Positions 35,636 through 63,000 of a stretch of DNA of 64,000 nt are shown in pieces (within the stretch, counting starts at the first letter, position 1; each line of letters opens with the position of its first letter). Location: positions 204,941,876-205,005,875 of the forward strand of contig NC_084663.1 of NCBI RefSeq assembly GCF_028389875.1. Direction: 5' to 3'. The notes under the pieces are model-generated. The model was not told where the DNA came from. It ran no database searches and saw nothing but the letters and a program-made list of their open reading frames with translations. Position numbers and translations under genes: made by a program. Source of the DNA: Rhea pennata (taxonomy: Eukaryota > Chordata > Aves > Rheiformes > Rheidae).

Positions 35636-37960
35636 CCAAGAACCCTTTCATAACAAAAATAACAGTTCTACCTCAGGAGAAAACATTGGCAAGGAAAACA
35701 AGGAGAAATCTAAAAGGTAAAGTGTTTGTGACTATTATAGAAACATCCTGACTTGCAAAGCTAATTAACATGAAATCAGCAGCATCTGATGGAGCTGTTT
35801 TTACCTGTTAAGATTTTGGCTCTACTAGTCAAGGTTAAAACGAAAGACAGCATGCTTTCATGGCCGGGCACAAACACGTTTTTGTGGTTAATTAATAAAA
35901 TCGACAGCCTCTGCCAAGTTTAGAACAACCAACCAACCATGCCACTAATACCAAAACATAGTGGAAACGATCATGGTCTTGAAGGACACCTGTATTTTGG
36001 CTACGGCAAGTCTCCTATTACAGACAGAACAGTAATTAGCATTCTTCAATGTAATAAATTTAATATCTAATTACAGTATTACATTTTAAAAAACAGCAAA
36101 GATAGAATCCCATTTACTGCACATATGCTGCTACTTCTGGGCAAAATCCTGACACTCTGCAGACAAACAGTAATTCTTCAGGAGACAAAACTGACTTTGA
36201 AATAATGCCAAGCTGGTCAAAGTTCCTTCACTTACTTTTTCGATTGTTTACATTGCCCAGGGATGCTAACACACATTTTATGACTTTATTAGGGAAGGTT
36301 GTTAAATAAGGAACCACGCCAAGGTACTGAAGATGACGCTGCCTATAATGATTAGATCGTTCAGATAAAATAATGACGCACCACACCAGTGGGGTAGGAG
36401 AATAATAAGTTGTTCTATTGTGAAAAATGTTGAGTTTTTTGCAAACCTGGCCCACTGAAGAACAGTCTATCTGGCAAGGGAAGTTAACATAGCATCACTT
36501 TGAAATTTACTGCTTACAGTTGCGGTTCAGAAATCACTCTTGCTGAGAGAAGCCACATTTGCATTCTTATTTTGTAAGGAAACAAAGTGATCTAAACAGC
36601 ATTTTTTTTTTTTGAGTTTGTTGCACTTAGGTTTTCCAACTGCAGATCAGCTGAGTGGAATAGCATATGCTTTTGTGAGCAAAAAAACCACTAACTGGAC
36701 CAAGCTTCACATGAGCCTGCTTTACTTTTGTAAAGAGAAGAATTTTGCAGTGTGAAATAAAACTTTGAAAGAGACTGTGGATTCCTCAGCGTCCATAAAC
36801 TGCCACAAGGCTCTTTGAGCCTCACTGCTGTTACTGCCTCTCCCCCACACTTTAACTTACTTGTTAAAGCTTTTACAAGGCAAGCTGACACAGTTCTCCT
36901 CTATTCGGGGGAGGTCTGTGCTCAACTGCAGACATACTGCGGGCTAGATTCAGAAGAACAAGGAAATTCTCACCAGGTGCCTAACAATACCCATTTTTTC
37001 TGACCCGCCCAGTACACGATATCTTTAAATTAAAGTCAGTCGCAAGTGAATTGGCCATTAGCAGAGCAAAAGGCCTCTTGCCCACTCATCAGTTCTGTGC
37101 CCAATTCACCTGGTTGCTCCTTCCTGCATCTAGGAGAGGTCAGAATGAGTGAGGAACTGTAGGACAGCCCCAGCTACAGCGTGGCAAAGGAACGATTTCC
37201 TATTCCTCAGTATAGTATCAATCTTTGCATCTGTGACTGAATTAAGCTTGAAAGTACTTTGTAGGATATCTGTATTGCATATGGATTTTTTTCTGTGCAT
37301 CTGTTTTAGAATGGTTTTTTAATCCCTAAATCTTAAATTTTGAATGTGAAGTTATTCATTAGGCTGAGTACACAGCACACGCACTGCCAGACGTATTTAA
37401 GATATGAAAAGTGCTACTTAAAGGAAATACCACTATTTTAGTTGTTTATAGGTGTTATGTGGTAACATTTACATGAATACTGTAATTGTCATGAGAAGTC
37501 ATCATGACATGTATACAGACATGAGTGACCTTTGAAAGCTTTGCTGTAAGGGCAGTTTTAAGTGATTTTACAGTATTTGAATGTTAGGATAAAAGTAGTA
37601 AATGACCACTTAGCATTCTTATCTGTAAGGATACAATGTAACAGCAGAAAGAAGTCTTCAGCTAAAAACCTCTCTCAGCCTTGCTAAAAATACAGCCATT
37701 TCAGGCATCCAGCTTTAGTTATTAGTTGATACCAATCTTGCTTTTAGGTCATAACATCCTAGGCAAACCACAGGAATTCAAAGAATATTCAGTGAAGACA
37801 CAGAGTACAGTTAGTTTTTGTACTACTTTTCTTACAGGCATTGTCTACAAATTTTATGCAAAATTTAACATGCCTACTCTGCAGGTAGGGTCACTTATTA
37901 ATATTTTGTGAATTTGATTTTTTTCTGAACATGCATTAATAAAGTCAGTAATATTTGACT
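35636..37960 (+). other. VSTM5: Probable VSTM5 3' untranslated region
   Basis: After the TAG stop there is no further coding sequence on this strand. An AATAAA within CATTAATAAAGTCAG at 37938-37943 followed by TTTGACT and an A-run at 37961-37975 is the best 3' end candidate; AATAAA-type strings also occur earlier (near 35568, before the last exon, and 36757). The extent is inferred and not supported by any transcript. Confidence 0.4.
37938..37943 (+). terminator. VSTM5: Candidate VSTM5 polyadenylation signal
   Basis: Canonical AATAAA, 18 nt before a genomic run of 15 A. The run may cause internal priming in cDNA libraries, so the real cleavage site needs care. Confidence 0.4.
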
Positions 37961-37975
37961 AAAAAAAAAAAAAAA

Positions 37976-39688
37976 GAGATGAGGCAAACGAAATATCTGA
38001 AATTTTATGGCAAGCTGTTGAAGTTTAGAGGTTAAGTAATGATTCTTATTCCCGTCATAAACTCCATGCAGAACAGGAGCAAAAGTTAATATTTAGAACA
38101 TTCCAAGTGATCAAAGGCATTAAGGCATTTTGCATTTAAATTTTAATTAGAGATGTCCAAGTTCACAAGATTGCTTTGGCAATCAATCTAAAGGTCTTAA
38201 TCATCCATTTCATATGTTTAAAGACACATTACCAAGAATTTCAAGCTTCTTTCTCTCAAATTAGGAGTCTAATATTCGGTCTGCTTTCCATTAATGTCCA
38301 CATAGAATTCCACACAGGAATTATCACTTTTAAAAGTCAAGCTCTCAAGGTCGCTAATCGTGTTTTACAATGTTAATCTTTGGCATCCAAGCCTGAAAAT
38401 CTTAAGGAATGTCTTTGCCACTAATGCTTTGTGCAATGTCTGCAGCACACGAGAAGCGTTCCTCTTGCATCTGTTAGCTTTTTTCAGGAGGGAAGAAACC
38501 CTGAAAAAGCTAATCGCTTGACCACGACCTTAGTATTAGTGCTTATTTGACAGAAAGGATAATGCTATGTGCAGGCCTGTTTAAGTTACAGAGACCGAAG
38601 TGTGAAGACACACTTCAAGTTTTATGAACTTATATTCCAACTGAGAGATCTGTTGTGTTGCCAGAGTCAAAACAGGACTATTATAGTCAGATACACAACA
38701 GGTAATTTTGACCCACTGTTTAGTAAGCATAAACTCCTCTTTCTTCCTGCAATCCTACAGTGTCTACTAGGCAGGTAATATAGGAACAAGCATCACAAAT
38801 GCTGCATAGGATTCACTCATCTTTCAAGAAGATAAAGAGACACATTATTTTCAGCTGGTTTTTTTTTCAATTTCATGAGTTATCCAAGACAATTTATGAG
38901 AAGCTGAAAACAGAATCTTTTCCCTCCCATAGTTCAGTTAAGCAGAAGTACTTCAATGCACTGAAATAACCGCGTGTTCCATACTAGCAAGTACTACCAT
39001 AAGCACAACAGCTGCTTTGAATACACACTGAACAACAGCAGCTTACCACAAGCAGCTGCTTAACATACTTATTTTCTGTAGCTATTCTTTATTGCTTAAG
39101 AACTGGCACCTTAGAAATACAATGGGTCAATTCAAACCTGCTCTGCCATATGTAAAAAGTTCTCATATACACACACACACACCCCTTATAAACACATAAT
39201 ATGAACATAATTCTAAACCAGTTCTACAGACAGGTTTCAAAAAGACCTTTAGCAATTATTTGTCAAACAAAAGAAAAGCTTTGTGAAACATCTTAAAAGA
39301 AACTACAAGGCAGCTACAATTACAACCAAAACAGCCACAGTACCTCCTGGTTATTTTAAGAACTCAAAAGATGTCCTGGATGATAATCAGTACCAGGGCA
39401 GAAAAGAAAAATAGCATGAGTGCAGAGATCCAAGATATACCGCATGTACGTTCCCAGCTTCTGCTCAGTCATATACTCTCACAAAAAAATTACCCACAAA
39501 TTCAAATTGTCAGGAGAGCTCTGTAAGTAAAGACCCTTCCTTGCAACACGCTTGCAAAAGACGAAGACAAAACTCACAACCAAAGTAGCTGACACCACAT
39601 ACACTCATCTCTGGCTACCAGAGGTAGGAAGCTTGCCACAAGCTGCAACTTTGTAATGCTCTCAAATCATTAAATACCTCTCTCTCTC

Positions 39689-39725
<37 letters not shown>

Positions 39726-40185
39726 GGTGTGACCCAGAGGACACACCAGCACACAGTTCATGTTAACTCAAGAACATCACACAGAGCAAGGACTTGTTGC
39801 TTGAATCTCAAGTTTTCTTCAACCTTAACTTTTGATAAGGGAGCTCTGCTTCTCCTCCTTTATTCCACTTCTAGATCAAACAAGTCCACTCTCTTCTAGG
39901 ATAGCCTACAAGCCAAGCCATCCAGAGCTTATCAATAGCCCAAGTCAATTCTAACAATCTTTCAGAAATGCCTGCAAAGATCTATTGAGAAAAACTTGGA
40001 GGCGGGGAAGCGAGAGAGAAATCACTCTGAGCAGGCATCTTTCATGCAGCAGAGGACTACAAACTTCGACTTGATAGAAGAAAATCACATGAATTACTCA
40101 GATATAGTGTTACTCTAGACAGAGAAATCTCCAAAGATACAATTTTGATGCTGTTTGAACTCTGTGTGAAACAGTAAATTAGTAT
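37976..40185. other. Gap between convergent VSTM5 and MED17
   Basis: No exon recognised. It holds a short CA tract at about 39168-39182 and a mononucleotide pair at 39689-39727 (about 29 A directly followed by 10 G). Confidence 0.55.
39689..39727. repeat. A-run fused to a G-run
   Basis: About 29 A are followed directly by 10 G. A CT-rich tract precedes it. The length may be unreliable in assembly. Confidence 0.8.
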
Positions 40186-40190
40186 GTCAT

Positions 40191-40196
40191 TTTATT
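40191..40196 (-). terminator. MED17: Candidate MED17 polyadenylation signal
   Basis: The + strand TTTATT here reads AATAAA on the MED17 strand, about 220 nt after the stop codon. Another TTTATT lies near 40345, closer to the stop. Either could serve. Confidence 0.4.
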
Positions 40197-40417
40197 TTTA
40201 AACTTTTACTGAAAGGAATTTTTTCCAAAAGTCGTGTTTCGTATGTCAGTGAGAACATTTTATTATAAACATTACAATGGACATAGCTGTACAGGAAATT
40301 AATTTGTTTTCTCTTTCTTGTATTGCCCTGTAAGTTCCACTTCCTTTTATTGAGCTGACAGTGATCCTTCACACAGCAGTGAAAACGTAAAGCCTCTATG
40401 GAGAAGCTGATGGATTA

Positions 40418-53261
<12,844 letters not shown>

Positions 53262-53875
53262 CTTGGCGCGCCCTCCGCCGCGGCCCCGGCCGCCGCGCCT
53301 GCGCCGTGCCGGGCTACGGGTGCCGGGCGGGGACGACCCGGCGGCGGCAGCGGCGGCGGCGGCACCGCGGGGCGGAGCTGGCCCGGGGCGGCGGCGGCGG
53401 CGGCTCCGAGCCCGCTGCCCGGCCCAGCGCCGAGCCGCGCCGCGCCGCGCCGCCCTGCAGCAGCTCCCTCGTGTCGGCGCCGGGCGCTTCAGCCGCTCAC
53501 CCAAGCAAGCGGCGAGTTTCCGTGCGGCCCGGTGTAGCAGGCGGGCCCGGCCGCAGCCGCAGCCGCAGCGGGCGCGGTTCCCGGGCGGAGGGGCTGCGGC
53601 CCAGGCCGCGCTGCGGCCGCGAGCTCTCACTGGGCTGTTCGGTTTGGTTTGTTTTAATCAGAAGCCGCTTTCTTTCCCTGTTCTAAACAAATTTACTTTT
53701 GGATCCCCGTTGTCAGTCACAGCCATGCAAGAATTGCAACCCAAAAACGAAAAGGTACATGATCAATACAGACTATTAATGCTGGAATTAAATTATTGTT
53801 TCAATTCAGACATAACCATTTCAATGACATGGAAACTCTGAATATCCCCCTTTTAAAAATCTAAAAAGTCGGCAA

Positions 53876-53881
53876 TTTATT
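53876..53881 (-). terminator. Candidate C11orf54 polyadenylation signal
   Basis: TTTATT on the + strand reads AATAAA on the C11orf54 strand, about 127 nt after the stop codon, giving a short 3' untranslated region. Confidence 0.55.
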
Positions 53882-54007
53882 GCCCGCAGTTGTTCTCGAT
53901 TTTGATAAAATGTATGTGCATAATTGAAAGCATTATAAAATCAGCATTTTTACTTAAAGCATTAAATTGTTATGCCTTCGCTAAAACCTCACGGTTCATG
54001 GACCAAT

Positions 54008-57000
54008 TTAGTCTCTTCCAACCATATGAGTTTCCTTGGGTCTGTCGATACGAAAGAGAAGTTCTGCAGGCAAAAAGTATCCCAGGTACTGCACGCTGTC
54101 TGGTGTGGTGTCGTTGTGGTAGTGCCCTCCTTCCCCGTGGTGACTGAAGCAGTGGGTGTGCTCCACACGCAGGTCAAACCCCTGTGACCAGAGAAACGCC
54201 TCTGAGCATGCTTCCATTTAAACAATATGTAAGAACAGTACTTTTGTAGTGTCGCATTAATACTGCGTATTTCCACAGATCTCAAAGTACTCTACAACCA
54301 TTAAGGAGTGAAAACTTGCAAGATGTTTGTGAGACTAACAGTAAAACACCACAATGGAAAAGAAGCTGTTTGAGGCTGCACTACAGGGACAGCAATGGAG
54401 AGGAGAGAATTTACAAGTCTTGACAGCCCCCAGCTCTCAGCATTAAGCTCCTAGAGATTTCTCCCCTCCTCCCTCTCTTTTTTTTTTTTTTTTATTTAAT
54501 TGGAATTAAATATTTTCTGCTGTTCCTAAAGCAGTAGCACCAAGGAACCCTAACTGGAAATCAGAACCCCATTGTGCTGAATATCACAGAGCCATGCAGT
54601 AAAAGGACAATCTCTACTTCAATTCTGAGAACCAGCTTAGAAGGAAGTGGGAGAAACAGCAAATAACAGCTAGCATACTGAACAGTGAGATCACCCTCAT
54701 CAGTTACTGTATCAGGAGGATGTTGATTCTACGGCATTTGAATGCTAGAAATCTACTAACAAAACCGTTCATTAACATAGGATTAAAGCTCTATTCCACT
54801 GCTGTCTCTGTAGTGACACTCAAACATTTCCAGAAACCAGTTTAGCTGTGTGCTTTGGAGCTTTCAATGGATACATGGGAATAACCCAGCTGCATGCACT
54901 ACAGAGGTTGTACTGGTTCTGAATGGAGCAGCTGTTCATGACCATTTTCCAAGTACTCATCAATAGACTCTGGGAAGAGCCTTAGGACAAAGGCTGCCAA
55001 ATAAAGACAAAACAAAGTCACACACTTGAACATATTCTTGAACACTCTGAAGAACATCATGACCCATTTAACTTGGGAGAAATTATTTTTCTTACTTACA
55101 TAAGAAAATACTACTTATGACTGCATTATTATTTATAATACAGGCATTTAAATCTATGGTTGCATGGTTACTTTTAAGGAAATACTCCTACTGATGCACA
55201 TATTAATGGCTTTCATAAAGCACATTCTTTTATCCTGAACTGTGTACTGTTGGATTGAATGCTTGTAAAGATGAGTTTTCCTTCAGTCATGAGGGTTTGC
55301 AGGTTCAATTTGCATCAGCAATTATGAGACAGATACTGCACATTTTTCCACACCATACAGACAGTTTTTATGAAAGTGAACTACATGAACACATGCCTGG
55401 CCCAGCTTCTACCAGCTTGATATTTCTCATTGTATGGCCAGCAGTTAACACAAACTGTGCTGCCGGGTTTGGGATACAAACAGCTGTACACTTGCAATTG
55501 GAACAGAACCACTAAGTTCATTCTACTGTTAACAGCCATCAGCTTATAGACTTGATTGATGCAGCTTCAGTTCAAGGCACCTACAGAAATGAGATGCTTT
55601 TATTTCACTACACCACTTCTGGAAGTTTAATACAATATATACACACTCCTGTTCTTAAAGGGAAAATCACATTCACGAAAAAAATCACTACAATTCTCAG
55701 TTTATACTTAGAAATGAGAAAAAGACTCACTGGGTCTCTGGAAACTATTACTGGCTGACAAACCAGTGGAGCCTTCATTTCAAAGAATTTGAGCCAGTTG
55801 TTCACATCTTCATCAGTGTTCAGAGGACAGGCAGAAAATTCTGGAGGCTATAGCAAAAACAAGTGCTTTATAAGTGAGAAGAAATTACTTATACCTTTCC
55901 TTTAGTGACTGTCCTTCACTTTTCCCCTCCCAACTTTTCTGTTCAACACATTTCTTCTTGCCTTGCTCAGCAGTGCCCATTACTGTGTTTCTGCCAGAAA
56001 TAGATATGACCAGAGTATTGCTCCTTTCATTGCCTAGATACTTAGTGGGATAACTCTTGAAGCAAGGATTCTCTTTTTGGTACAAGCTCAATTATTTAAG
56101 AAAAAAAGTCTATTGCTTGTTATAAGTATCCCCTCAATTCCTGTACTCATCATGTCCTTATAAATCCGAATTCATTTTGTAATAGTTCTATAATTCCTTC
56201 TTTAGCTGTCCATGGATTCCAAAAGAAAAGATGACAGTATTGCAGCCAGGTAACGTAGCATCAATAGTTTGATAATATCAGCTTCTTTCTTTAATATACT
56301 GCTTATCCTAACAGTTTGTGCACAAATTTGTAAGTACAAAACAAAGTCTATGCACTAAAATGCTACACTCTGGTTTATATTTCTGTGTTCAACAGGACAG
56401 AGAAAGTGACATAAATTAAGAGCAACTTACCATAACATGAATCTTTGCTTTCCCCTTTTGAATGATGAATGTACCACCCATCCCAACTGGCTTTTCTCCG
56501 TAGTGCTTCTCTAAAATTTGTCTCAGACAAGACACGAAGTTAAGTTCCCCAGTTCTTTCATTTGCTTTCACTTCAATAACCTGGAGAATAAAAGTAATTC
56601 ACCACTGCTATCTTCTGCAGAAACAGTCTGCAAATGTCTCTTTCAGATGCTGAACACATTTATAAATTGCTGCAAACTTCTCCCAAGTTTATAACCCAAG
56701 ATTACTTTTTTAAAGCATGAGTTTCCCCATATTTGCTGCTCCACTCATATCCTTCTAATACCTGACCAACTTCCTTTCCTGACTTTTTGTTCAACACTAG
56801 CATTTCCTGTGGAGGATGCTAGGCTGCAAGTCATTTATTCACACATGAGAAATGGTACAAGCAACCCCTTTCTGCCCACCAGCTGGCTTCAACTCTGTCA
56901 CAAGAAAACTCTTGGAAACAGAGAAGACGCCTCAGTTTCCATGCAGCGTTCAGTTTTTGGTTGCTCTACCTACTTTATCTTGTACAAGCTTTGTTGGCAG

Positions 57001-60000
57001 AAGCACCTCTACTAAAACCTGAACAAGTGCACAGACCTGATTTACAAAAGTCAATCATTAGGCAAAATAATCTTAAGTCGCTGCCAGTTTGGACTAGATT
57101 TGAGTGGATGATTTACATGGAAAAAATTTACTAACCTGCTATTAATCCCTTCAGAAATTCAAATGCCATTTGTTGCCGCCAACTCTTCCCCTCATTCACC
57201 AACATTTTCTTGAGTTGTGATGCTATTTCTTTCATGCAATTTCTACATTACAGTTACCATAGTGAATTGATAGAGGAACACTGAAACATAAATTTCTCTT
57301 CAGCCACAAAGCTCTACAAGCAAAGTTACCTTTGATCCAAGTACGCACCTTGCCAGGTTGGCCCTCACTGGCATAGAGGTTGGCCAACAGCCCAAACTCA
57401 CAGTCAGTGTATTTACTGCTGTATTTCTCAAGCAGGCACCCTTTGTCTGCAGGGTTTATCTGAGCAATGTAGCTCCCATTCACAGCAGGCTTTTTTTCAC
57501 TCTTAGCTTGAACAATAGGAATAAGCTGAGAACAACATGTAAGAATAAGTCACATTAATAGAACTCACATATATGCAGCCTAAGCTTTGGACCATGATCC
57601 CAAGAAATAATCCCCTTCAGCATATAGCTCTGTCTCTCAAGATCAAGTCTGTACTGGTAACAAAAATGAACTAATATTGTAGTATAGTACAGAAAACAGT
57701 TTTACTCTTTCTGGAGAGTTAAATTTAATGTTCTGTGAAGAAAAGAAAAAAAGAAAGCACACCAAGCCTTTGAGACCTGAGGCCTACCTGTAAGCAACTT
57801 CATTCTGTGTGATACTTTCTCATGTGATATCCCCTTAACCACCACAACTATTATAGTAATACAAAATTAATCCTGAAATGGACTGATACCATCCACTAAA
57901 AAAACACATCAAAAGGAAATGGCAAGAGGAAGCAGGGAACAGTGAAAGTTTAGAGATGAGCATACCAGGGCAACATCTCATTAGATCTCACTGAAGTCAG
58001 TAGCAGAACAGCCATTAACTTCAACGTGAACGGATTTATGGTAAGCCTGGCTGGTGTGTAAGGCTCACCCATAGGGAAAAGACAGTGTGCAAAAAGACAG
58101 GAGGACACAGATTTCTAGCACCTCCTCTCCGTGTGATAGTAATAGCGTAAGGACAACTGCATTCTTCTCTATATATTTTCACTAGTATTCTGCATACTAA
58201 GGCACAGAATCATCATCCCTAAATGAAGGTGCCTAATTGAAATGTCTAACTGAAAAGCATCTTCTACAATCTTCCCCTGTAGTCAGCTATGAGAGAAAAA
58301 GGGGCTTCTGTGAGCAGCTAATCTGTGATTTGAAATAACTCTAGTGGTGCCTCCATACTCTCTCTCTTCCCCCTTTAGTGCTGAAAACAGCACTAAAGTT
58401 TAATGTGAAACATCTGAACGAAGAGCATGAAATTAGATTAGATGAATCTGGACATAACTTCTCTGAACAGGTGAGCTGTAAAAATCTAGAGAGTCCACTT
58501 GTCCATTAATTAATCTAGTAATTTGCTTTTAAACAAAACACATTTTAGTGTTCTTGAAGATGAGAAACTTATTACCTTTTTGTACAATACTCAGTACTGC
58601 ACTTTAACATGATCTAAATCTTCTAATGCCTAGTTTAAGACTTTTCCTTTTCTACTTTTCCTATTTTAATTTTTAAAATGATTTCTTTAATTATGTACTA
58701 TTCCATAGCCAGGCGCTGAAGCAAAATCATCCCTTAAGTGACCATCAAACTTGCATCAGAACAGTTCCACTCTGTACATATAACTACAGAAAATTCTGCT
58801 GCCAGTGGCCAAACATCCAGTTCTCAGGATGAAATGTGCTCAGTCTGCCTCAACTTTACTCATCTTTGCAGCGACAACAGCTAAGAGGCCCTTCTGGCAC
58901 TGCAGTATACCTTTGCCTCAGGAGCTCCCAGAGCTGGGAAGGCACAACAGTGCTGCAACTGAAGGTAACTTTCAAGCAGAGACCTGCTCTTGAAGTGACT
59001 CTGACTGGTCAAAGCCTCCCTAGGCAGTAGTTTTTACCTCCTGTCTCTCACACAGCAGGTGATTTGGTATGTGATGTCTTTAAAGCTTAGAATGATAAAA
59101 CACAAGAGGGCAAAGGACAGGGAGCATTTTAAAGCCATTTCCCAGTAAGTGATTTGACAAACATTTCTAAATCTTGTCATTAAAAACTCTGGCCAGGTTG
59201 TTGTCAATCAACTATTGCTATATCAGAAATCATGTTTGTTATGAGCTTCAAAGCAATCACATGCTTTCTGAAGAATTACAAGTTAAAAATCAATCTATTA
59301 TCTCAGAAGTTAGCACCTCTTGCCTGAACCTTATCTGAATTCCTTTAAATGTGTTTTATGTACTTTTGACAGGAAAGGTGTTAAATGATCATTTTGTTGT
59401 AAACAGGAAATACCCAGTAAGATACTGCTCTCTTATTTTGATATTTCCATGCATTAATTATTAACTATTTATTTAACTGTCACACTTCTATTTACTGACC
59501 TCAGCATTTACTCCAAGAATCCTGGATGAAGCAGCTCCAGCTCCAAGAATGAAAGCTCCAGGCAGTTCTATGTCTTTTGCAACTATATTTAGATCATAAA
59601 CCTGCAAAAGAAACATATCTTTCATTTTAGAGTGGTACTGTTTTAGACTTGTCACTCTGTTCATTATAACTTCTAGATGCATTTAATTCACAATACCCTC
59701 ATTAGGATTTTGGATAATTATTCTGAACATAGTTCCCAAATCTGAACAATGCAACATCTGATAGTAACAGATTGGGTACATCTCCATCTATTTTTTGGCA
59801 GGTAGAATCTGCCTGTAAGTTCCTCTGTCATTTTACCTAAAGGCTGAATTACTGTTCTTGTTGAAAATGATACTTGCATAAAATAAAAAAGGAAATCACA
59901 TGGAAAAGATTGTCATACAGAGTCAGGTGTGGCCAGGTGTCAGAAAGGAGACATGATATTCTTGAAAAGGGAGAGTAATATGAATCCAGTGTGGCCTGGA

Positions 60001-63000
60001 GAATGAAATATAGCCAGTTTTTACAAGGAAGCATGGCTGTGGCTTGAAGTCACTGACATGCAACAACCTATTTATAAACACAGGGTCTAAGCCCTTGCTT
60101 ATAGGTGGTTCCTTCTGCAGTTCCTGTTGCAGGCAGCAGGTGAGTCTCAAAACCTATTTAGTATTTGAAGGCAGGAGAAGAGGAACTAGCAACCTCTATA
60201 TGATGCTTCTGCTAAGATGTGTAAGATTATCTGATGTGGTCTATGTATAAAACATTGAAAAGTAAGTCTCTTTTGCAAGTAGAAACTTACAGAATCTGTT
60301 AGTCCTTGGTTTTGTTTTTAATTCAACAAGATACTGCATTTTTCTTTGACAAATGTATTTAAACACTACAACTAAAAAAGAACTCACTTTTTCTTTTTGT
60401 ACAAGAGGAAGAAGGTAAGGAACACCTCCCACATCTGCTATCCTAGGTTTTCCGCAGATTCCTGGAAGAACACAGCCAGTTAGCTTGGCAAAATCTTTTC
60501 CTTAAAAATCTTAAATGCTCATGCAGTCTAACACACAGAAAAACTGGTTCCTCAAACTTTTAAAATACTTTTAGATCAAAGTTTCTCCAGCATGTTAAAA
60601 TAAACTGTTATACTACTAAAAAAGCAAGGAAAGTAAGCCCTAAAATGATTCACAGGAGAGATTTAATGTGAGTCAAACTGTTGTAAAATTAACATGCTCT
60701 AAGCACAAAAAATACTATACTGGGCAACAATTACCATTTGCCAGTTCCCCAGTAAGATACCCTGATCACAGAGTGGATAGCACCACCGGGACTCCACTTG
60801 CAAAATTTCAGCAAAGTGGGATGCCCAAATCTCAGAATTCATCCAATCTACTTGGATATATATCTCAAGAAGGGATGAATCACCTTCTGAACGTGCTTCT
60901 TTCATTGCACTGATGAGAGGAAACTCAGATGATCTGCACAGATCAGATGTCTGTCTTTTAGACAGCTAATGTCGAAGACGATGAATCCCACTCGGAAGAG
61001 AAGTTTCACTTCAAACACACATGAATGGCAGGAGTTTAGACATAATGGAAATTGAACTCCCTAGGTCCCAGAAGTGATTGACATAGTTATAAAAAATTTC
61101 TCCAGTTGGAAGATAACTTAATTGCAAACCATGCTGTGTACACTACAAGCCTGCAAGATAGGTCAGTATTGCAATCACAGGTTAAGAAACATCGTTGGCA
61201 AGTACTTGAATAACTTGCCCTTATTCATACATCTACGAGGCAGCAAATCCAAGAACAAAATGCAGCTTCCATCACATGCATATTGGCTATCTGAAAAAAA
61301 ATCTGTCGTCTTCCAACATTTTTAGAAGATCAAGACTAGGTAAATCAAGTATAAAGAACTAGGAAAGTCCTAAGAGAAGACAGGAATGCTAGGTTACCTT
61401 TAGCAGGAAAGCTGAAAGGTTCCTGAGTCAAATCAGGACAGTCTACAACAGAGACTTGAGCATCAGCAAAGTTTTCTTTAAGCCCTTTCTGCAAAACTGT
61501 AATAAAGAGTAATGACAATTGTTTTTGTTATTAACAGTGAAAAATTACCAGAAGATTGGCAAATTACTAATAACAAAAATATATGTGTTTTATTATGCTT
61601 TACTTCAGCAAGATACTTAAAAAGATAAGTAACTGATTTAAGTGATACTTTCCATAGGTATTTAATTTTTTCCCTAACTCAGAACTTCAGAGAAGAACAA
61701 CGGCTTGTTTAGAGAACTGTGATATCACACTAATTCTTTTAAGACGTTACCTAGTTTTTACTTGAGATACAGTAACTGAATGCTCCTAGGGCTATGAGGA
61801 GCAATGCAATGTGGAGTTAACATGGATTAGTGTAAACCACATTCAGTAATGGTTTTACTTCACAAGGGCAGACAAGTATGTTCATGTGACGGCAAAGGAG
61901 GAAGTTAGTTTCAGTTGAAGTTACAGTGACTTCTTTAAATATATTAACTTGACTGTTTGCAGTTGCTTGATTATATTCTCAAACTTTCTCTGCTGTCTGG
62001 AATCTTCTGCTCTCACAGGATATTGACTGTCATGTACGAGCAGTGGAACTTGCCAGAAAATCTCCACGTGAATGGAAACAGGACAGATAATGAACAAGAC
62101 TGATAATCAGCCCAAAATGTAAACTTTTTGTTCTGTTTTATATCAACGTTTTAGGCCCAGAGCCTGTAGAGTTGCTCAAACAGCAGAGAGGACTCTGATT
62201 TAGACAAGTTTGCTGTAAGAAACAATTTCCGAAGTTTAATTGAGTTGGGGATTACCTTCATATGCACTGCTCCAAAGACTGTGTAAAAGGTCCAACTTCC
62301 TCTATCCCTGGGAGTTTGCTTTGGCAGATGTCTCAAATTAAACAGCAGAAAACCCAGACCGTGATCTCAAACCAGGCAATTCCTTATTTTCTCAGAGTAC
62401 TTTCCTGACTATGCCTTTGTTTCCTTCAAACAGTTCCAACTCTGCTTTTAGGGAGCAGAATTATCAAGCCATTGACCACAAAGATCTCGGCAGGTTTCTA
62501 AATACATCTTGGTATCTTCAGCTAAGTGGAGGTCAAGAAAATGCCATTCCTCAAATCATACTCAAAAGTTTTTACTTGCAGCTTACAGGAGATCCTCAGG
62601 AGAAACAGGAAAAAGGGGCAAAAATCATGCTCAGTACCTCATCTCTTTTGCTACTGTTGTAAGCCATTCTACTGAGATTACACTGAACCCACAGGTCTAT
62701 AAGCAGCCCTGGCCTATTGCCACATCCTGACACTGAAAACCACCCACGGTACTGCTGGGACCACACTCTCTCAAAACATGGAAATGTCAAACTAACAGAG
62801 ATTTGGGAGCAGCAGACTGAACTTGAGGATCTCTCTAAAGAAAAACTATACTACATATGCTGCAGGAGACAGAAGGAATAGCACCCTTCTACTAGGGCAA
62901 GGAAAAGAGGAGCTCAATAGTGCGTAAGAACATTCTGTAAAGGTGCTGGGGAAAAAAACAAATAAAATGTACCCCACAGCCTGGTTCTAATTTAACCATC

